A stretch of DNA of 64,000 nucleotides, taken from positions 1 through 64,000 of the forward strand of contig NZ_SHLX01000006.1 in assembly GCF_004764705.1 (NCBI RefSeq). Reading direction: 5' to 3'. Within the stretch, counting starts at the first letter, position 1. Every line of letters begins with the position of its first letter. Under the pieces are notes generated by a model, which saw nothing but the letters and a program-made list of their open reading frames with translations, was not told where the DNA came from and made no database searches. A program made the position numbers and the translations under genes. This document shows, in pieces, positions 1-7,723 of the stretch. Source of the stretch: Paenibacillus cymbidii (lineage in GTDB: Bacteria; Bacillota; Bacilli; Paenibacillales; NBRC-103111).

Positions 1-191
1 AGGAAATCCGCAAGCGACTAAAGCCCATGAACAGCCTCACGAACATCGAAGCTGCGGAGAAGATCATTTACCTGCAAGCCATTGACTACAACGAGGCATG
101 GTGTGGTCGAGCGATTCGCGGCTTCGCAGATGTGGACACGAAAGCCGCGCTCGAACAAATGTTCACCGCGCGCTACGGAGCAAAAAAATAA
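1..191 (+). CDS. IS256 (mutator)-family transposase, C-terminal part only
   Basis: The reading frame entering at base 3 is open to the TAA at 189-191. It encodes the characteristic C-terminus of IS256-family transposases: an IRKRLKPMNSLTNIEAAEKI stretch, then YLQAIDYNEAW, then a FADVDTKAALEQMF tail. The DDE catalytic residues would lie upstream, outside the window. Whether the complete element is intact cannot be judged here. It reads towards the 3' end of the oppositely oriented TetR gene. Confidence 0.85.
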   Translation, partial: EIRKRLKPMNSLTNIEAAEKIIYLQAIDYNEAWCGRAIRGFADVDTKAALEQMFTARYGAKK

Positions 192-300
192 CCTCCCGCG
201 CCTTCGCTTGGGCTACGGCCGCCCACAACCTTTTACACCAAACAAATGACCTCCATCGTCCCGATGGAAGAACCTACTACACAAACTACTTGACGGCACC
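1..300 (+). mobile_element. Right end of an IS256-family insertion sequence
   Basis: After the transposase stop about 110 bp of non-coding DNA ends in ACAAACTACTTGACGGCACC (281-300), resembling the terminal repeat of many IS256-family elements. Base 301 is taken as first host base because from there the sequence aligns with the flank of the intergenic hairpin module seen at 20.0 and 48.9 kb. The left end and any target duplication lie outside the window. Confidence 0.6.
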
Positions 301-345
301 GAAAATGGGGCGAATAAGCCAGTTTTCATGGCTTATTTTGTTGAC
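301..345. repeat. Hairpin H1 of the four-hairpin module, rest removed by the IS
   Basis: Bases 313-321 (AATAAGCCA) pair with 329-337 (TGGCTTATT). The flank ATGGGGCGAATA matches, in reverse orientation, the outer edge of the modules at 20.04 and 48.9 kb. The second hairpin would be expected 51 bp to the left but that DNA is IS sequence. The right arm overlaps the TetR stop codon (333-335). Confidence 0.6.
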
Positions 346-1253
346 GGGCGCTGTTCCTGTTCCCCCGGCTCTCCCAACAAGTAGCGCAAATGGCGCAGCG
401 ACGGGCGAAGCTCCGGCACGGCGTTCAAGTAGGCGTCCAGCACGCGGATCAGCGTCGGGTTCGCCTGCTCGCGGCCGCACTCCTCGCCGAGCATCGTCAC
501 GACACGCCCGAGCTCGGCGCGCGTATCGTCCGGCTTAGGCAGCTCGCGCACGATCCGCTTCATGCCTTCGAGCAACCGGCGGACCGTATCGCGGCGAGCC
601 GCCGGATCGCTCGGGTTCAAATAGTTGACTTGCGCGTTGCCCGCGTCGAGAATCGGCTTCGGCTTCGTTCGCAGCAAGTCCGCGACCAGGGCGTCCAGCC
701 GGTCGACGATGAACGCCGCCAGCTCCGCCATTGGCAGCGCGATCACCTTCTGCTGCACGTAGGCCAAATATTCGATGTGAATGCCGCGGAAGATCGCCAC
801 CACATCCCAAATGTACGGCTCGATCCGCTCCCCGTACGCCTCGATCAGCAGCTCGCGCCGCCAGGCGTGAAGAGCCGCTTTCTTGCGTTTCCAGACGGCG
901 ATGAAATGTTCGTTTGTCGCGATTGGCAGTTCCTTGAAGTCGATCATAAACAAGTGATTGGCGATCGTGTAGCCCAGCTGGAATTCGATCTTCCGGCGCA
1001 GCTTCTCTTTCGGTGCAAGGCTTGTCCCGCTATCGTCGCCGTCAAGCGCGGCCGCCTGATCGAGCATCGTCTGATGGCACGCGACGAAGGCGGCAGTGAA
1101 CAGATCTTCCTTCGACGCATAAAACTTATAAATGCTGGCTTTGGCCATCCCGCACGCTTCGGCGATATCCTGCATCGACGCGGCGCTGTACCCTTTGGTC
1201 CGGAACAAGTCGATGGCCGTTTCCAAAATGATCGTTTTTTTCGCCTCTTCCAT
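333..1253 (-). CDS. TetR/AcrR-family transcriptional regulator
   Basis: The N-terminal 55 residues form a TetR-type helix-turn-helix (residues 8-54, with SMQDIAEACGMAKASIYKFY typical of the recognition region). The rest is an all-helical ligand/dimer region without a recognised pocket family. At 306 aa it is about 100 residues longer than a usual TetR protein, and its extreme C-terminus reads into an intergenic hairpin repeat next to an IS end. It is divergent from the MBL hydrolase/AbrB pair, with a strong promoter and a short palindrome between them, so repression of that pair and of itself is the likely role (inference). The ligand is unknown. Confidence 0.85.
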   Translation of the reverse strand: MEEAKKTIILETAIDLFRTKGYSAASMQDIAEACGMAKASIYKFYASKEDLFTAAFVACHQTMLDQAAALDGDDSGTSLAPKEKLRRKIEFQLGYTIANHLFMIDFKELPIATNEHFIAVWKRKKAALHAWRRELLIEAYGERIEPYIWDVVAIFRGIHIEYLAYVQQKVIALPMAELAAFIVDRLDALVADLLRTKPKPILDAGNAQVNYLNPSDPAARRDTVRRLLEGMKRIVRELPKPDDTRAELGRVVTMLGEECGREQANPTLIRVLDAYLNAVPELRPSLRHLRYLLGEPGEQEQRPSTK

Positions 1254-1309
1254 CGCGATCCCCCCATTCCATATTTACACGAACGAAAGCGGAACGTCAA
1301 CGTTTCGCA

Positions 1310-1339
1310 TTGACACTAAAAACTGCTCAGTTCTATAAT
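1310..1339 (+). promoter_or_regulatory. Sigma-A promoter with embedded TetR-type operator
   Basis: TTGACA at 1310-1315 and TATAAT at 1334-1339 are both consensus and are separated by 18 bp. The spacer contains the palindrome AACTGCTCAGTT (1321-1332, arms AACTG/CAGTT). That is where a repressor would block polymerase, so it is the best candidate operator for the divergent TetR protein. Downstream is the MBL hydrolase ribosome binding site AAGGAGG at 1367-1373. Confidence 0.7.
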
Positions 1340-1386
1340 GAACTTAACGGTTTTTATTCATGCGCGAAGGAGGTGGCCGAATCTCC

Positions 1387-2160
1387 GTGCTGCGTTTCGG
1401 CTTGACGCACGCGGTAGAATCGGCGATACGGATGCGAATAGCTGCCGGCATCGATATGCTTGAATTGAACGCGGGCAACCGAACTTTGTGCCCGACGATC
1501 CTGTACGACGACGAACGGTGGTATCTGGTCGACACCGGCTTGCCCGGAAACGCGCCTCTTATCTGCGACCTGGCGCAAGCGGCCGGGATGGGCGACCGCC
1601 CGCTCGGCGCCATCCTGCTGACGCATCAGGACATCGACCATATCGGCGGATTGCCCGGATTTCGGAATGCGGAGGGCAGCGTTATGGACGTTTACGCCCA
1701 TAATGAAGACCGCTCCGCCATCGACGGCACCGGGCCGATGCTGAAAGTATCGCCGGAACGGCTCGCGACGCTGCTTGAATCGATGCCTGCGCAAGTACGA
1801 AGCGGGTTCGAGGCGACGTTTCTGCATCCGAACGCTCCCAACGTGACGCGTACGTTCGCAGACGGAGATGAGCTGCCGATCGCCGGCGGCTTGACAGTCA
1901 TTCATACTCCGGGCCATACGCCCGGCCATGTCAGCTTGTACCATCGCCCGAGCAAAACGCTGATCGCCGGCGACGCGATGGTGATCGTAGGCGGCGAGCT
2001 GCAGGGACCGATTCCGGCGTATACGCCGATTTTGCCGCAAGCGCTGCAGTCGCTGCGGAAATTGACGGAATTCGATGTCGACACCGTCATCTGCTATCAC
2101 GGCGGCTGCCTGCGAACCGGCGTCAACGCACGGATCTCCAAGCTGGCCGCGTCGTTATGA
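1387..2160 (+). CDS. MBL-fold metallo-hydrolase
   Basis: The metallo-beta-lactamase signature THQDIDHIGG (about residues 79-88) supplies the HxDxDH ligands; HTPGHTPGH and IAGDA follow at the usual distances, and a late CYHGG supplies the last histidine. This fits a glyoxalase-II-like hydrolase of unknown substrate. An ATG at 1360 is in frame, but AAGGAGG lies inside that extension (1367-1373), so GTG at 1387 (13 nt after the Shine-Dalgarno) is preferred, giving 257 aa. The stop overlaps the next ATG (ATGA), so the two genes are translationally coupled. Confidence 0.8.
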   Translation: MLRFGLTHAVESAIRMRIAAGIDMLELNAGNRTLCPTILYDDERWYLVDTGLPGNAPLICDLAQAAGMGDRPLGAILLTHQDIDHIGGLPGFRNAEGSVMDVYAHNEDRSAIDGTGPMLKVSPERLATLLESMPAQVRSGFEATFLHPNAPNVTRTFADGDELPIAGGLTVIHTPGHTPGHVSLYHRPSKTLIAGDAMVIVGGELQGPIPAYTPILPQALQSLRKLTEFDVDTVICYHGGCLRTGVNARISKLAASL

Positions 2161-3290
2161 CGCGTTTTCTCGTTACCCTGCTCATTTCGCTTGCGGGCGG
2201 CGTTGTCTTTACGCTCATCCATTCCCCGCTCCCCTGGCTGCTCGGGCCGATGGTGTTCGCTTTCATCGGCACGCGCGCCATCAAGCGGGTGAAGCCGTTA
2301 TGGCCATCCGCGATGCGCAACACGGCGATGATCGTCATCGGCTATTCGCTTGGCCTTTCCTTTACGCCGGGCACGCTTGGCGAGATGGGGCGGCAGTTGC
2401 CGACGATGCTGCTCATGACAAGCTTGCTGCTGCTGTTTTGCGGCATCGTCAGCCTGTTCATCGCCAGACTGTCCGGACAGTCGCTGCCGACCGTGCTGCT
2501 CGGCAGCATCCCCGGCGGCTTGTCGCAGATGATCATCCTCGGCGAAGAAACCAAAGGAACCGACCTGACGGTTATTACGTTCCTGCAAGTGTCGCGGCTG
2601 ATGATGATTATTTTCTGCGTGCCGCAGCTTGTGTTCAGCCCGCTGTTCGGCGTTTCCCGCCAGGCGGTGGAGGCGGCCGCCCCTGCTGTCGGCGCCGGTT
2701 GGGCGCAGCTGTTTCCCGGCATCGTGCCGTTCGCCGTCGTTTGTGTCGTTTGCGCCGCGCTGGCCCAGCGGATACGGTTTCCCGCCGCTTATTTGCTTGG
2801 GCCGATGATCGGCACGGCCGTCGTGCATTTGACGTGGCTGCACGGTCCGGCGCTTCCCGTCGGCATCCTGGATGGGGCGCAGCTGCTGATCGGCGCGTAT
2901 GTCGGCTTGATGCTCAAGCCGGAAAGCTTGGCGAACAAATCGCGTGTCATCCTGTCGGCGCTCGTCAGCAGCGTCGTGTTGATCGCCGGTTCGCTTGGGC
3001 TGAGTGCGCTGCTCGCGCATATGCACCACATTTCCGCGGCGACGGCTTTTCTGAGCATGGCGCCGGGCGGCATGGACCAGATGGGCATCATCGCCAAAGA
3101 AATCGACGCCAACATCGCCATCGTCAGCTGCTACCAGTTGTTCCGCACCTGGTTCATCTTCTTCGCCGTGCCGCCGCTGCTGAAGCTGCTGTTCAAACGG
3201 CTGCTGCCGAAGGAGCGAACCGCGGCAGAACCTGCCGCGACCGGCGGCAACAATGCTGTCGAGCCGGAGGCGACGGCTTCCGGCGGTTAG
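2157..3290 (+). CDS. AbrB-family (AbrB duplication) integral membrane protein
   Basis: A very hydrophobic 377-aa protein with about ten membrane helices in two similar halves. Each half carries the PWLLGPM / AYLLGPMIG-type signature and the IPGG or APGGMDQM loops typical of PF05145. The family is often misnamed a transcriptional regulator or ammonia monooxygenase; its transport or other function is not established. The ATG overlaps the stop of the MBL hydrolase by 4 nt, so it belongs to that two-gene operon. A four-hairpin repeat follows and may end transcription. Confidence 0.8.
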   Translation: MTRFLVTLLISLAGGVVFTLIHSPLPWLLGPMVFAFIGTRAIKRVKPLWPSAMRNTAMIVIGYSLGLSFTPGTLGEMGRQLPTMLLMTSLLLLFCGIVSLFIARLSGQSLPTVLLGSIPGGLSQMIILGEETKGTDLTVITFLQVSRLMMIIFCVPQLVFSPLFGVSRQAVEAAAPAVGAGWAQLFPGIVPFAVVCVVCAALAQRIRFPAAYLLGPMIGTAVVHLTWLHGPALPVGILDGAQLLIGAYVGLMLKPESLANKSRVILSALVSSVVLIAGSLGLSALLAHMHHISAATAFLSMAPGGMDQMGIIAKEIDANIAIVSCYQLFRTWFIFFAVPPLLKLLFKRLLPKERTAAEPAATGGNNAVEPEATASGG

Positions 3291-3344
3291 CGGAGCCGGA
3301 GCCGGGTGGCGCTGGTTGGTCGGCCGCGGCGCCAGACCCGTCAG

Positions 3345-3542
3345 CCAAATAGCCAATGAAAAATGGCTTATTTGCCCGATTTCACGCGCGCCAACGAAAA
3401 TAGCCAGTGAAAACATTGGCTATCGGGCCCAAACTGCCGCCAAATCGACTTTTTTAGCGGAATAGCCAGTGATTTCACTGGCTATTTTGGTGAGAGTAGC
3501 TATTTTTGGTGAAATAGGCCATGAAATGTGGCTTATTTTGAA
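3345..3542. repeat. Four-hairpin intergenic module, copy B
   Basis: Four inverted repeats begin with AAATAG or GAATAG at 3347, 3398, 3460 and 3512 (intervals 51, 62, 52). The outer two are of the AATAGCCA...TGGCTTATT type and the inner two of the AATAGCCAGTG...CA(C/T)TGGCTAT type. The module lies between the 3' ends of the AbrB-family gene and the DeoR gene. Confidence 0.85.
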
Positions 3543-3554
3543 AGGGGCGGCGGT

Positions 3555-3722
3555 TTGGGAGTGGCTGGAGTGGCAGGAGTTGCTCGGATTGGTGAAGTTG
3601 CTGGAGTTGCTGGAGTTGCTGGAGTCGCTGAAGTCGCAGGAGTTACTATGGTAGCTAGAGTAGTTGGATTTATTGAAGTTACCGGAGTTACTGGAGTGGC
3701 TGAGTGGCTGGAGTTACCGGAT
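3555..3722. repeat. Degenerate 9-bp minisatellite (GGAGTTGCT-like)
   Basis: About 165 bp of 9-nt units related to GGAGTTGCT, purine-rich on the plus strand. The open frames through it encode only GVA/GVT or ELL-type repeats and run antisense into the DeoR gene, so it is not treated as coding. Confidence 0.7.
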
Positions 3723-3736
3723 CACGCCTGCGCTCA

Positions 3737-3772
3737 CAAAAAACGGCCCGTCATCCCGAAAGGATGCGGGCC
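3737..3772 (-). terminator. Rho-independent terminator of the DeoR gene
   Basis: On the minus strand a GC-rich stem (GGCCCGCATCC / GGATGACGGGCC with one bulge) is followed by a T run (the A run at 3738-3743). It lies about 25 bp past the DeoR stop codon. Confidence 0.8.
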
Positions 3773-3797
3773 TTCGCTTATTTGCCGCTTACCCGGC

Positions 3798-4562
3798 CTA
3801 CAGCTTAATCACATGTGCCTGCACCTGCAGGTCGCGCAGCCGATCGATGCTGGCCGGGTCGATCCGCTCGTCGGTGATGACGTGGTGGATCGCCTGCCAG
3901 GCTGCCACTTGCGCAAACGCCTGCACCCCAAACTTGCTCGAATCGGCGAGCAGAAAGACGGTGTCGGCGTGGGCGATCATTTTGCGTTTGGTGAGCGCCT
4001 GCATTTCATTCGACTCGCTCAAGCCGCGGTCGAGATGCACGCCTTTGCACGAAATGAACAGCTTGTCGACGTGATACATATCGAGCGACCGCTCGGTGAG
4101 CGGGCCAACGAACGACAACGACCGCGGCGTCAGGATGCCGCCGGTCGAAATGACTTCGATCTGCTGCTTGCCGATCAGTTCCAGCGCCACCTTGATCGAG
4201 TTGGTCAGCACGGTGAGCGGGATGTCCGGCAGCTTCTTCGCCATCCACCACGCCGTCGTGCTGGCGTCCAGCGCAATCCGGTCATGCGGCCGAATGTGCG
4301 TGATCGCTTCTTCGGCGATCCGCTCCTTCTGCTCGGCGTTCATGATTTCCCGTTCGGAGTAGGGAGTTTCCGCCTGCGTATCCTTCACGCTGATCGCCCC
4401 GCCATGGCTGCGAAGCAGCTTCCCTTCGCTCTCGAGCTTGTCGAGGTCGCGGCGAATCGTTTCTTCGGTGACCTCGCATATGGCGCTCAGCTCCGACACG
4501 CGAATGCTGCCCCGCTCATTGACCAGTTGCACGATCTTGTGAAGCCGTTCCGCTACGAGCAT
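3798..4562 (-). CDS. rhaR: DeoR-family repressor, probable rhamnose regulator
   Basis: A 254-aa DeoR/GlpR protein. Residues 6-57 form the winged HTH, with VTEETIRRDLDKLESEGKL as recognition helix; about residues 75-235 form the DeoR sensor domain with DASTTAWWMAK and TVLTNS phosphosugar-site motifs. ATG 4562 is chosen because a GGGAGGAGGGAG ribosome binding site sits 4-5 nt upstream; the longer in-frame extension lacks one. It is the last gene of the rhamnose cluster, as expected for the DeoR-type RhaR known from Bacillus rhamnose operons. That assignment is by context. A candidate direct-repeat operator lies upstream of rhaEW (9849-9871). Confidence 0.75.
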   Translation of the reverse strand: MLVAERLHKIVQLVNERGSIRVSELSAICEVTEETIRRDLDKLESEGKLLRSHGGAISVKDTQAETPYSEREIMNAEQKERIAEEAITHIRPHDRIALDASTTAWWMAKKLPDIPLTVLTNSIKVALELIGKQQIEVISTGGILTPRSLSFVGPLTERSLDMYHVDKLFISCKGVHLDRGLSESNEMQALTKRKMIAHADTVFLLADSSKFGVQAFAQVAAWQAIHHVITDERIDPASIDRLRDLQVQAHVIKL

Positions 4563-4656
4563 AACGCTCCCTCCTCCCCCTGTATGTCCCACAGTCTCGT
4601 TTCCCTGTTTCGCAGTTCCGTGTGTATCGATTTGGCGCGTTGACTGCAACGGCAAG

Positions 4657-5601
4657 TTATGACTTGCCTGCCGAATACCAATCCAATATCCGCAAAGCGC
4701 GCAGTGTATTCCACCGGCTTGGTCGGCCCACGCCCTCATCCACCTCGACCGCCATCGTACCGGAATGCCGGTACTCGAGCGGCCATCGGCCGTCGCCATC
4801 CCGCTTCGCCTCTACCAGCTTGATCGCCTCGACCACACGCTCGTCCGGGGTGGCGCCGGCTCTGCGCAGATACTCGAGTCCCCGCAGCACGTCGTAGTGC
4901 CACCAGGTCGGAAAAGAGAAACGCGTCCAGTCGGCTCCGCCCTTGCGATCTCGCTCGATCGGCTCACCCGTCGACCGCCGCCGAAAGAGTCGGCGCTCGA
5001 GAAGGTATTCCTGCCCGCGGAGTCTGGCCCCGGTCACCTCGCCGCTGCTCCCGCCGGCCAATTCATACTCGAGCAGCGCTTCCAGCACGCAGATCGTGGT
5101 GTTGAACGACGACCGCATCGAACCGTTGGCAGCCTCGCAATTCCAGCCGCCGTCGGGCAACTGCTCGCCGAGCAGTCGGTTGACGATTCGCTGGACGTCC
5201 TGACCGAAGTAGGCGCCGCTTGAAGCGACCTGCCCGTTGATGCACGGCTCGACTTCGCCCGCGAAGAAGGGATTGTCTCCCCATTCCCGCCACGTCACTC
5301 GTTCGCGGACCAGACCCACTGCTCGATGCGCCTCATCGCTCGCGGGATCAAGACCGAGTTCTCGCAGCAGCGACAGGACGTGCATCGTGGAGTTCCACCC
5401 GTGGTTCCACTCGACGCCGGCCCACAACCCGTCAGCTCCCTGCAGGGCGAGCAACCGAGCGCCAACGCCCTCGGTGGCCACACGCGCGCGCTCGGCTGCG
5501 ACCTCCTCCTCGGGGGCACCGAGCAGGTCGCGCATAACTTGCCACCGGATGGAAGGGTCGGAATCAAGCAACCATTGTATAACCGATATTTGAATTCCCA
5601 T
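4657..5601 (-). CDS. Squalene-cyclase-like alpha/alpha toroid protein
   Basis: A 314-aa protein without signal peptide whose repeats resemble terpenoid-cyclase/prenyltransferase toroids: QGADGLWAG, LPDGGWNCEA and RDGDGRWPLE each give the DG-x-W type QW-like motif, with SFNTTICVLEALLEY between. It is far shorter than real squalene-hopene cyclases (over 600 aa) and has no DXDD catalytic motif, so enzymatic cyclisation is unlikely. AGGGGATC precedes ATG 5601. It lies between rhaB and the DeoR gene with gaps under 100 bp. Codon choice appears more GC-biased than the neighbours. Function unknown. Confidence 0.6.
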   Translation of the reverse strand: MGIQISVIQWLLDSDPSIRWQVMRDLLGAPEEEVAAERARVATEGVGARLLALQGADGLWAGVEWNHGWNSTMHVLSLLRELGLDPASDEAHRAVGLVRERVTWREWGDNPFFAGEVEPCINGQVASSGAYFGQDVQRIVNRLLGEQLPDGGWNCEAANGSMRSSFNTTICVLEALLEYELAGGSSGEVTGARLRGQEYLLERRLFRRRSTGEPIERDRKGGADWTRFSFPTWWHYDVLRGLEYLRRAGATPDERVVEAIKLVEAKRDGDGRWPLEYRHSGTMAVEVDEGVGRPSRWNTLRALRILDWYSAGKS

Positions 5602-5697
5602 TCGGTGATCCCCTGATTTTGATCAAAAGTCGTCCCGTGCCAATAGTCTCGCAGCTCCCTGTTCCCGGACACTTGAGCCCCTGCCTGCCCTCCGCGC

Positions 5698-7203
5698 TTA
5701 CCCAACCAGCCGCCGGAACCGCTCGTAAGCGGCTGTCCACGCTTCCGTTTCGCGCGGCTCGTATGCTTGCAGCGGGAACGAGTCGCGAATGACGGCGCGC
5801 GCTTCGGCAAGCCCGTTCAATGCGCCGAGCGCCATCAACTGCACAGCGATGTTGCCGATCGCGCTGCCTTCGGTCGGTCCGGCGATGACCTTGCGGCCGA
5901 TCGCATTCGCCGTAAACTGGTTCAGCAGCTCGTTGTTCGACCCGCCGCCGACGATATGCAGCACCGGGAACCGCCGCCCCGACAGCCGCTCCGTATAGTC
6001 TAGCACCATACGGTACTTGAGCGCCAGACTTTCCAGCACGCAGCGGATCATCGCGCCTTCCGTCTCCGGTACCGGCTGCCCGGTAGCGCGACAGAACGCT
6101 TCGATCTGCCGCGGCATATGCGGCGGGTTCATAAAGTCGGCATGATCGGGATCGATCAGGCTGACGAACGGCTCCGCCTGCTCCCCTTCCTTCACCAGTT
6201 CCGCGAATGTGCGCCGCTTGCCTTCTTTCTCCCACTCGTTGCGGCATTCCTGCACGAGCCACAAGCCCATGATGTTCTTGAGCAGCCGATACGTCCGCTC
6301 CACGCCGCCCTCATTCGTAAAATTGAGCCGCATCGCTTCGTCCGTGAGCACCGGCGCCGGCAGCTCCGTACCGAGCAGCGACCAGGTGCCGCTGCTCAAG
6401 TACGCGAAGTCGCCTTCCGCCGCGGGCACCGCCACAACCGCCGAAGCGGTATCGTGCTCCGCCACGGCGATGACCGGCACGGACGGCACGCCAAGCTCCT
6501 CGCAGATCGACGGCAGCAAGTCGCCGACGATCGTGCCCGGCTCGACGATGTCCGGCATAATCGACGCCGGCAAACCGAGCCCTTCCAGCAGCCCGGCGTC
6601 CCACGTGCGGGCCGTCGCGTCGAGCAGCTGACTGTGCGTGGCGATCGTGTATTCGCTCTTCACCGCGCCTGTCAGGAAATAGCGCAACAGCTCGGCGATC
6701 ATCAGCAGATGCTTCGCCTGGCCGAGAATCGGATTGCCGGCCTTCTGAATGGCGCGCAGCTGATAGATCGTATTGAACGGCAGAAACTGAATGCCCGTCG
6801 AACGATAAATCCGCTCCTTGCCCAGCACGCCGCACACTTCCTCGATCAAACCTTCGGTGTGGCGATCGCGGTAGTGGTACGGATTGCCGAGCAGCTCGCC
6901 TGTCGCGGACAATAAGCCAAAATCGACCGCCCACGAATCGATGCCGATGCCGTCGATGTCATGATAGCCTGCAAGCTTCGCTTTCAGCAGCCCCTGTTTG
7001 ATCTCGTGCAGCAACCGCAAAATATCCCAATGCAAATGATGGCCTACCGCCACCGGCTCGTTCGCGAACCGGTGCACTTCCGTCATCGTCAGCTTGCCGT
7101 CCGCAAGCCGGCCGACGATCGCCCGGCCGCTGCTCGCGCCGAGATCGAACGCGAGCACGCTTGTCGCGCCGCTTTCTTTTCCACTGTCTGGTCGGCTGCT
7201 CAC
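5698..7203 (-). CDS. rhaB: Rhamnulokinase
   Basis: A 501-aa FGGY-family sugar kinase (usual length about 480-500). The N-terminal ATPase motif FDLGASSGRA (residues 19-28), the SWAVDFGLL segment, and the C-terminal adenosine loop HIVGGGSNNELLNQ match RhaB, which phosphorylates L-rhamnulose to L-rhamnulose-1-phosphate in the cytoplasm. GTG at 7203 is the start, preceded by a weak AAGGCGG. It lies between the ASRT-family gene and the toroid-protein gene in the rhamnose cluster; the aldolase that consumes its product (rhaEW) is upstream on the same strand. Confidence 0.9.
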   Translation of the reverse strand: MSSRPDSGKESGATSVLAFDLGASSGRAIVGRLADGKLTMTEVHRFANEPVAVGHHLHWDILRLLHEIKQGLLKAKLAGYHDIDGIGIDSWAVDFGLLSATGELLGNPYHYRDRHTEGLIEEVCGVLGKERIYRSTGIQFLPFNTIYQLRAIQKAGNPILGQAKHLLMIAELLRYFLTGAVKSEYTIATHSQLLDATARTWDAGLLEGLGLPASIMPDIVEPGTIVGDLLPSICEELGVPSVPVIAVAEHDTASAVVAVPAAEGDFAYLSSGTWSLLGTELPAPVLTDEAMRLNFTNEGGVERTYRLLKNIMGLWLVQECRNEWEKEGKRRTFAELVKEGEQAEPFVSLIDPDHADFMNPPHMPRQIEAFCRATGQPVPETEGAMIRCVLESLALKYRMVLDYTERLSGRRFPVLHIVGGGSNNELLNQFTANAIGRKVIAGPTEGSAIGNIAVQLMALGALNGLAEARAVIRDSFPLQAYEPRETEAWTAAYERFRRLVG

Positions 7204-7261
7204 CAGCTCACACCGCCTTTGTCACGCGCTTGAATTTTGTCTGTATGCTGTGATCGAAAAT

Positions 7262-7636
7262 TTAGACGATCGGATAGCCGACGACGGACATGAGCGCATT
7301 CGCCGGTTGGGTCGCGTCGAGACGGCTGTATTGGGCGATGACCGGCACGTCGCTTTCCACTTCGATGGCGTACGGGACGTCGGTCGGAATTTTTTCGCCG
7401 TTCTTCTCGAGCGATGCCGTGCGGATGTGATACGTGCGGCGGCCGCCGCAAACGACCGGAATGCGTTCGATCGGATCGCGGTCCTCAAAATAAATCGTAA
7501 TCGCCAAATTCGCCGCCTGCTCGTTGCAGTTCAGAATGCAGATCGATTCGTGGCTCGTCAGTGTCCCCATGCTGGTCGGCGGGATGTAGCCGTCGGGAAA
7601 CATCCAGAGCAAATGTCCTTTCGCTTTGGCGCTCAT
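7262..7636 (-). CDS. Sensory rhodopsin transducer (ASRT) family small protein
   Basis: A 124-aa protein matching the Anabaena sensory rhodopsin transducer family (PF07100) along its length: DGYIPP near residue 16, SHESICILN, ITIYFEDRDP, RRTYHIR, SDVPVIAQYSRLD and a closing NALMSVVGYP. ATG 7636 is chosen because AGGAGGAAAT sits just upstream. No rhodopsin gene is nearby. The family forms small beta-sandwich oligomers and has been proposed to bind small molecules, often in sugar operons. Here it sits between rhaEW and rhaB (58 bp before rhaB), so a rhamnose-linked ligand-binding or metabolic role is inferred. Confidence 0.85.
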   Translation of the reverse strand: MSAKAKGHLLWMFPDGYIPPTSMGTLTSHESICILNCNEQAANLAITIYFEDRDPIERIPVVCGGRRTYHIRTASLEKNGEKIPTDVPYAIEVESDVPVIAQYSRLDATQPANALMSVVGYPIV

Positions 7637-7723
7637 CGTCTTATTTCCTCCTCGAATGATATATATAAGCGGCAACGCCGTTTCCAGCAGCTTGGGACCG
7701 CGGGATCGCGCCGCCGATCCGGC

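Noticed and set aside
2157..3290. AbrB-type transition-state DNA-binding regulator.
   Set aside because: The name similarity is misleading; the protein is an integral membrane protein with about ten helices and no SpoVT/AbrB swapped-hairpin domain.
3528..4643. Long plus-strand open frame across the 9-mer array and antisense to the DeoR gene.
   Set aside because: Its N-terminal part is minisatellite translation and the rest is the shadow of a well-supported DeoR protein.
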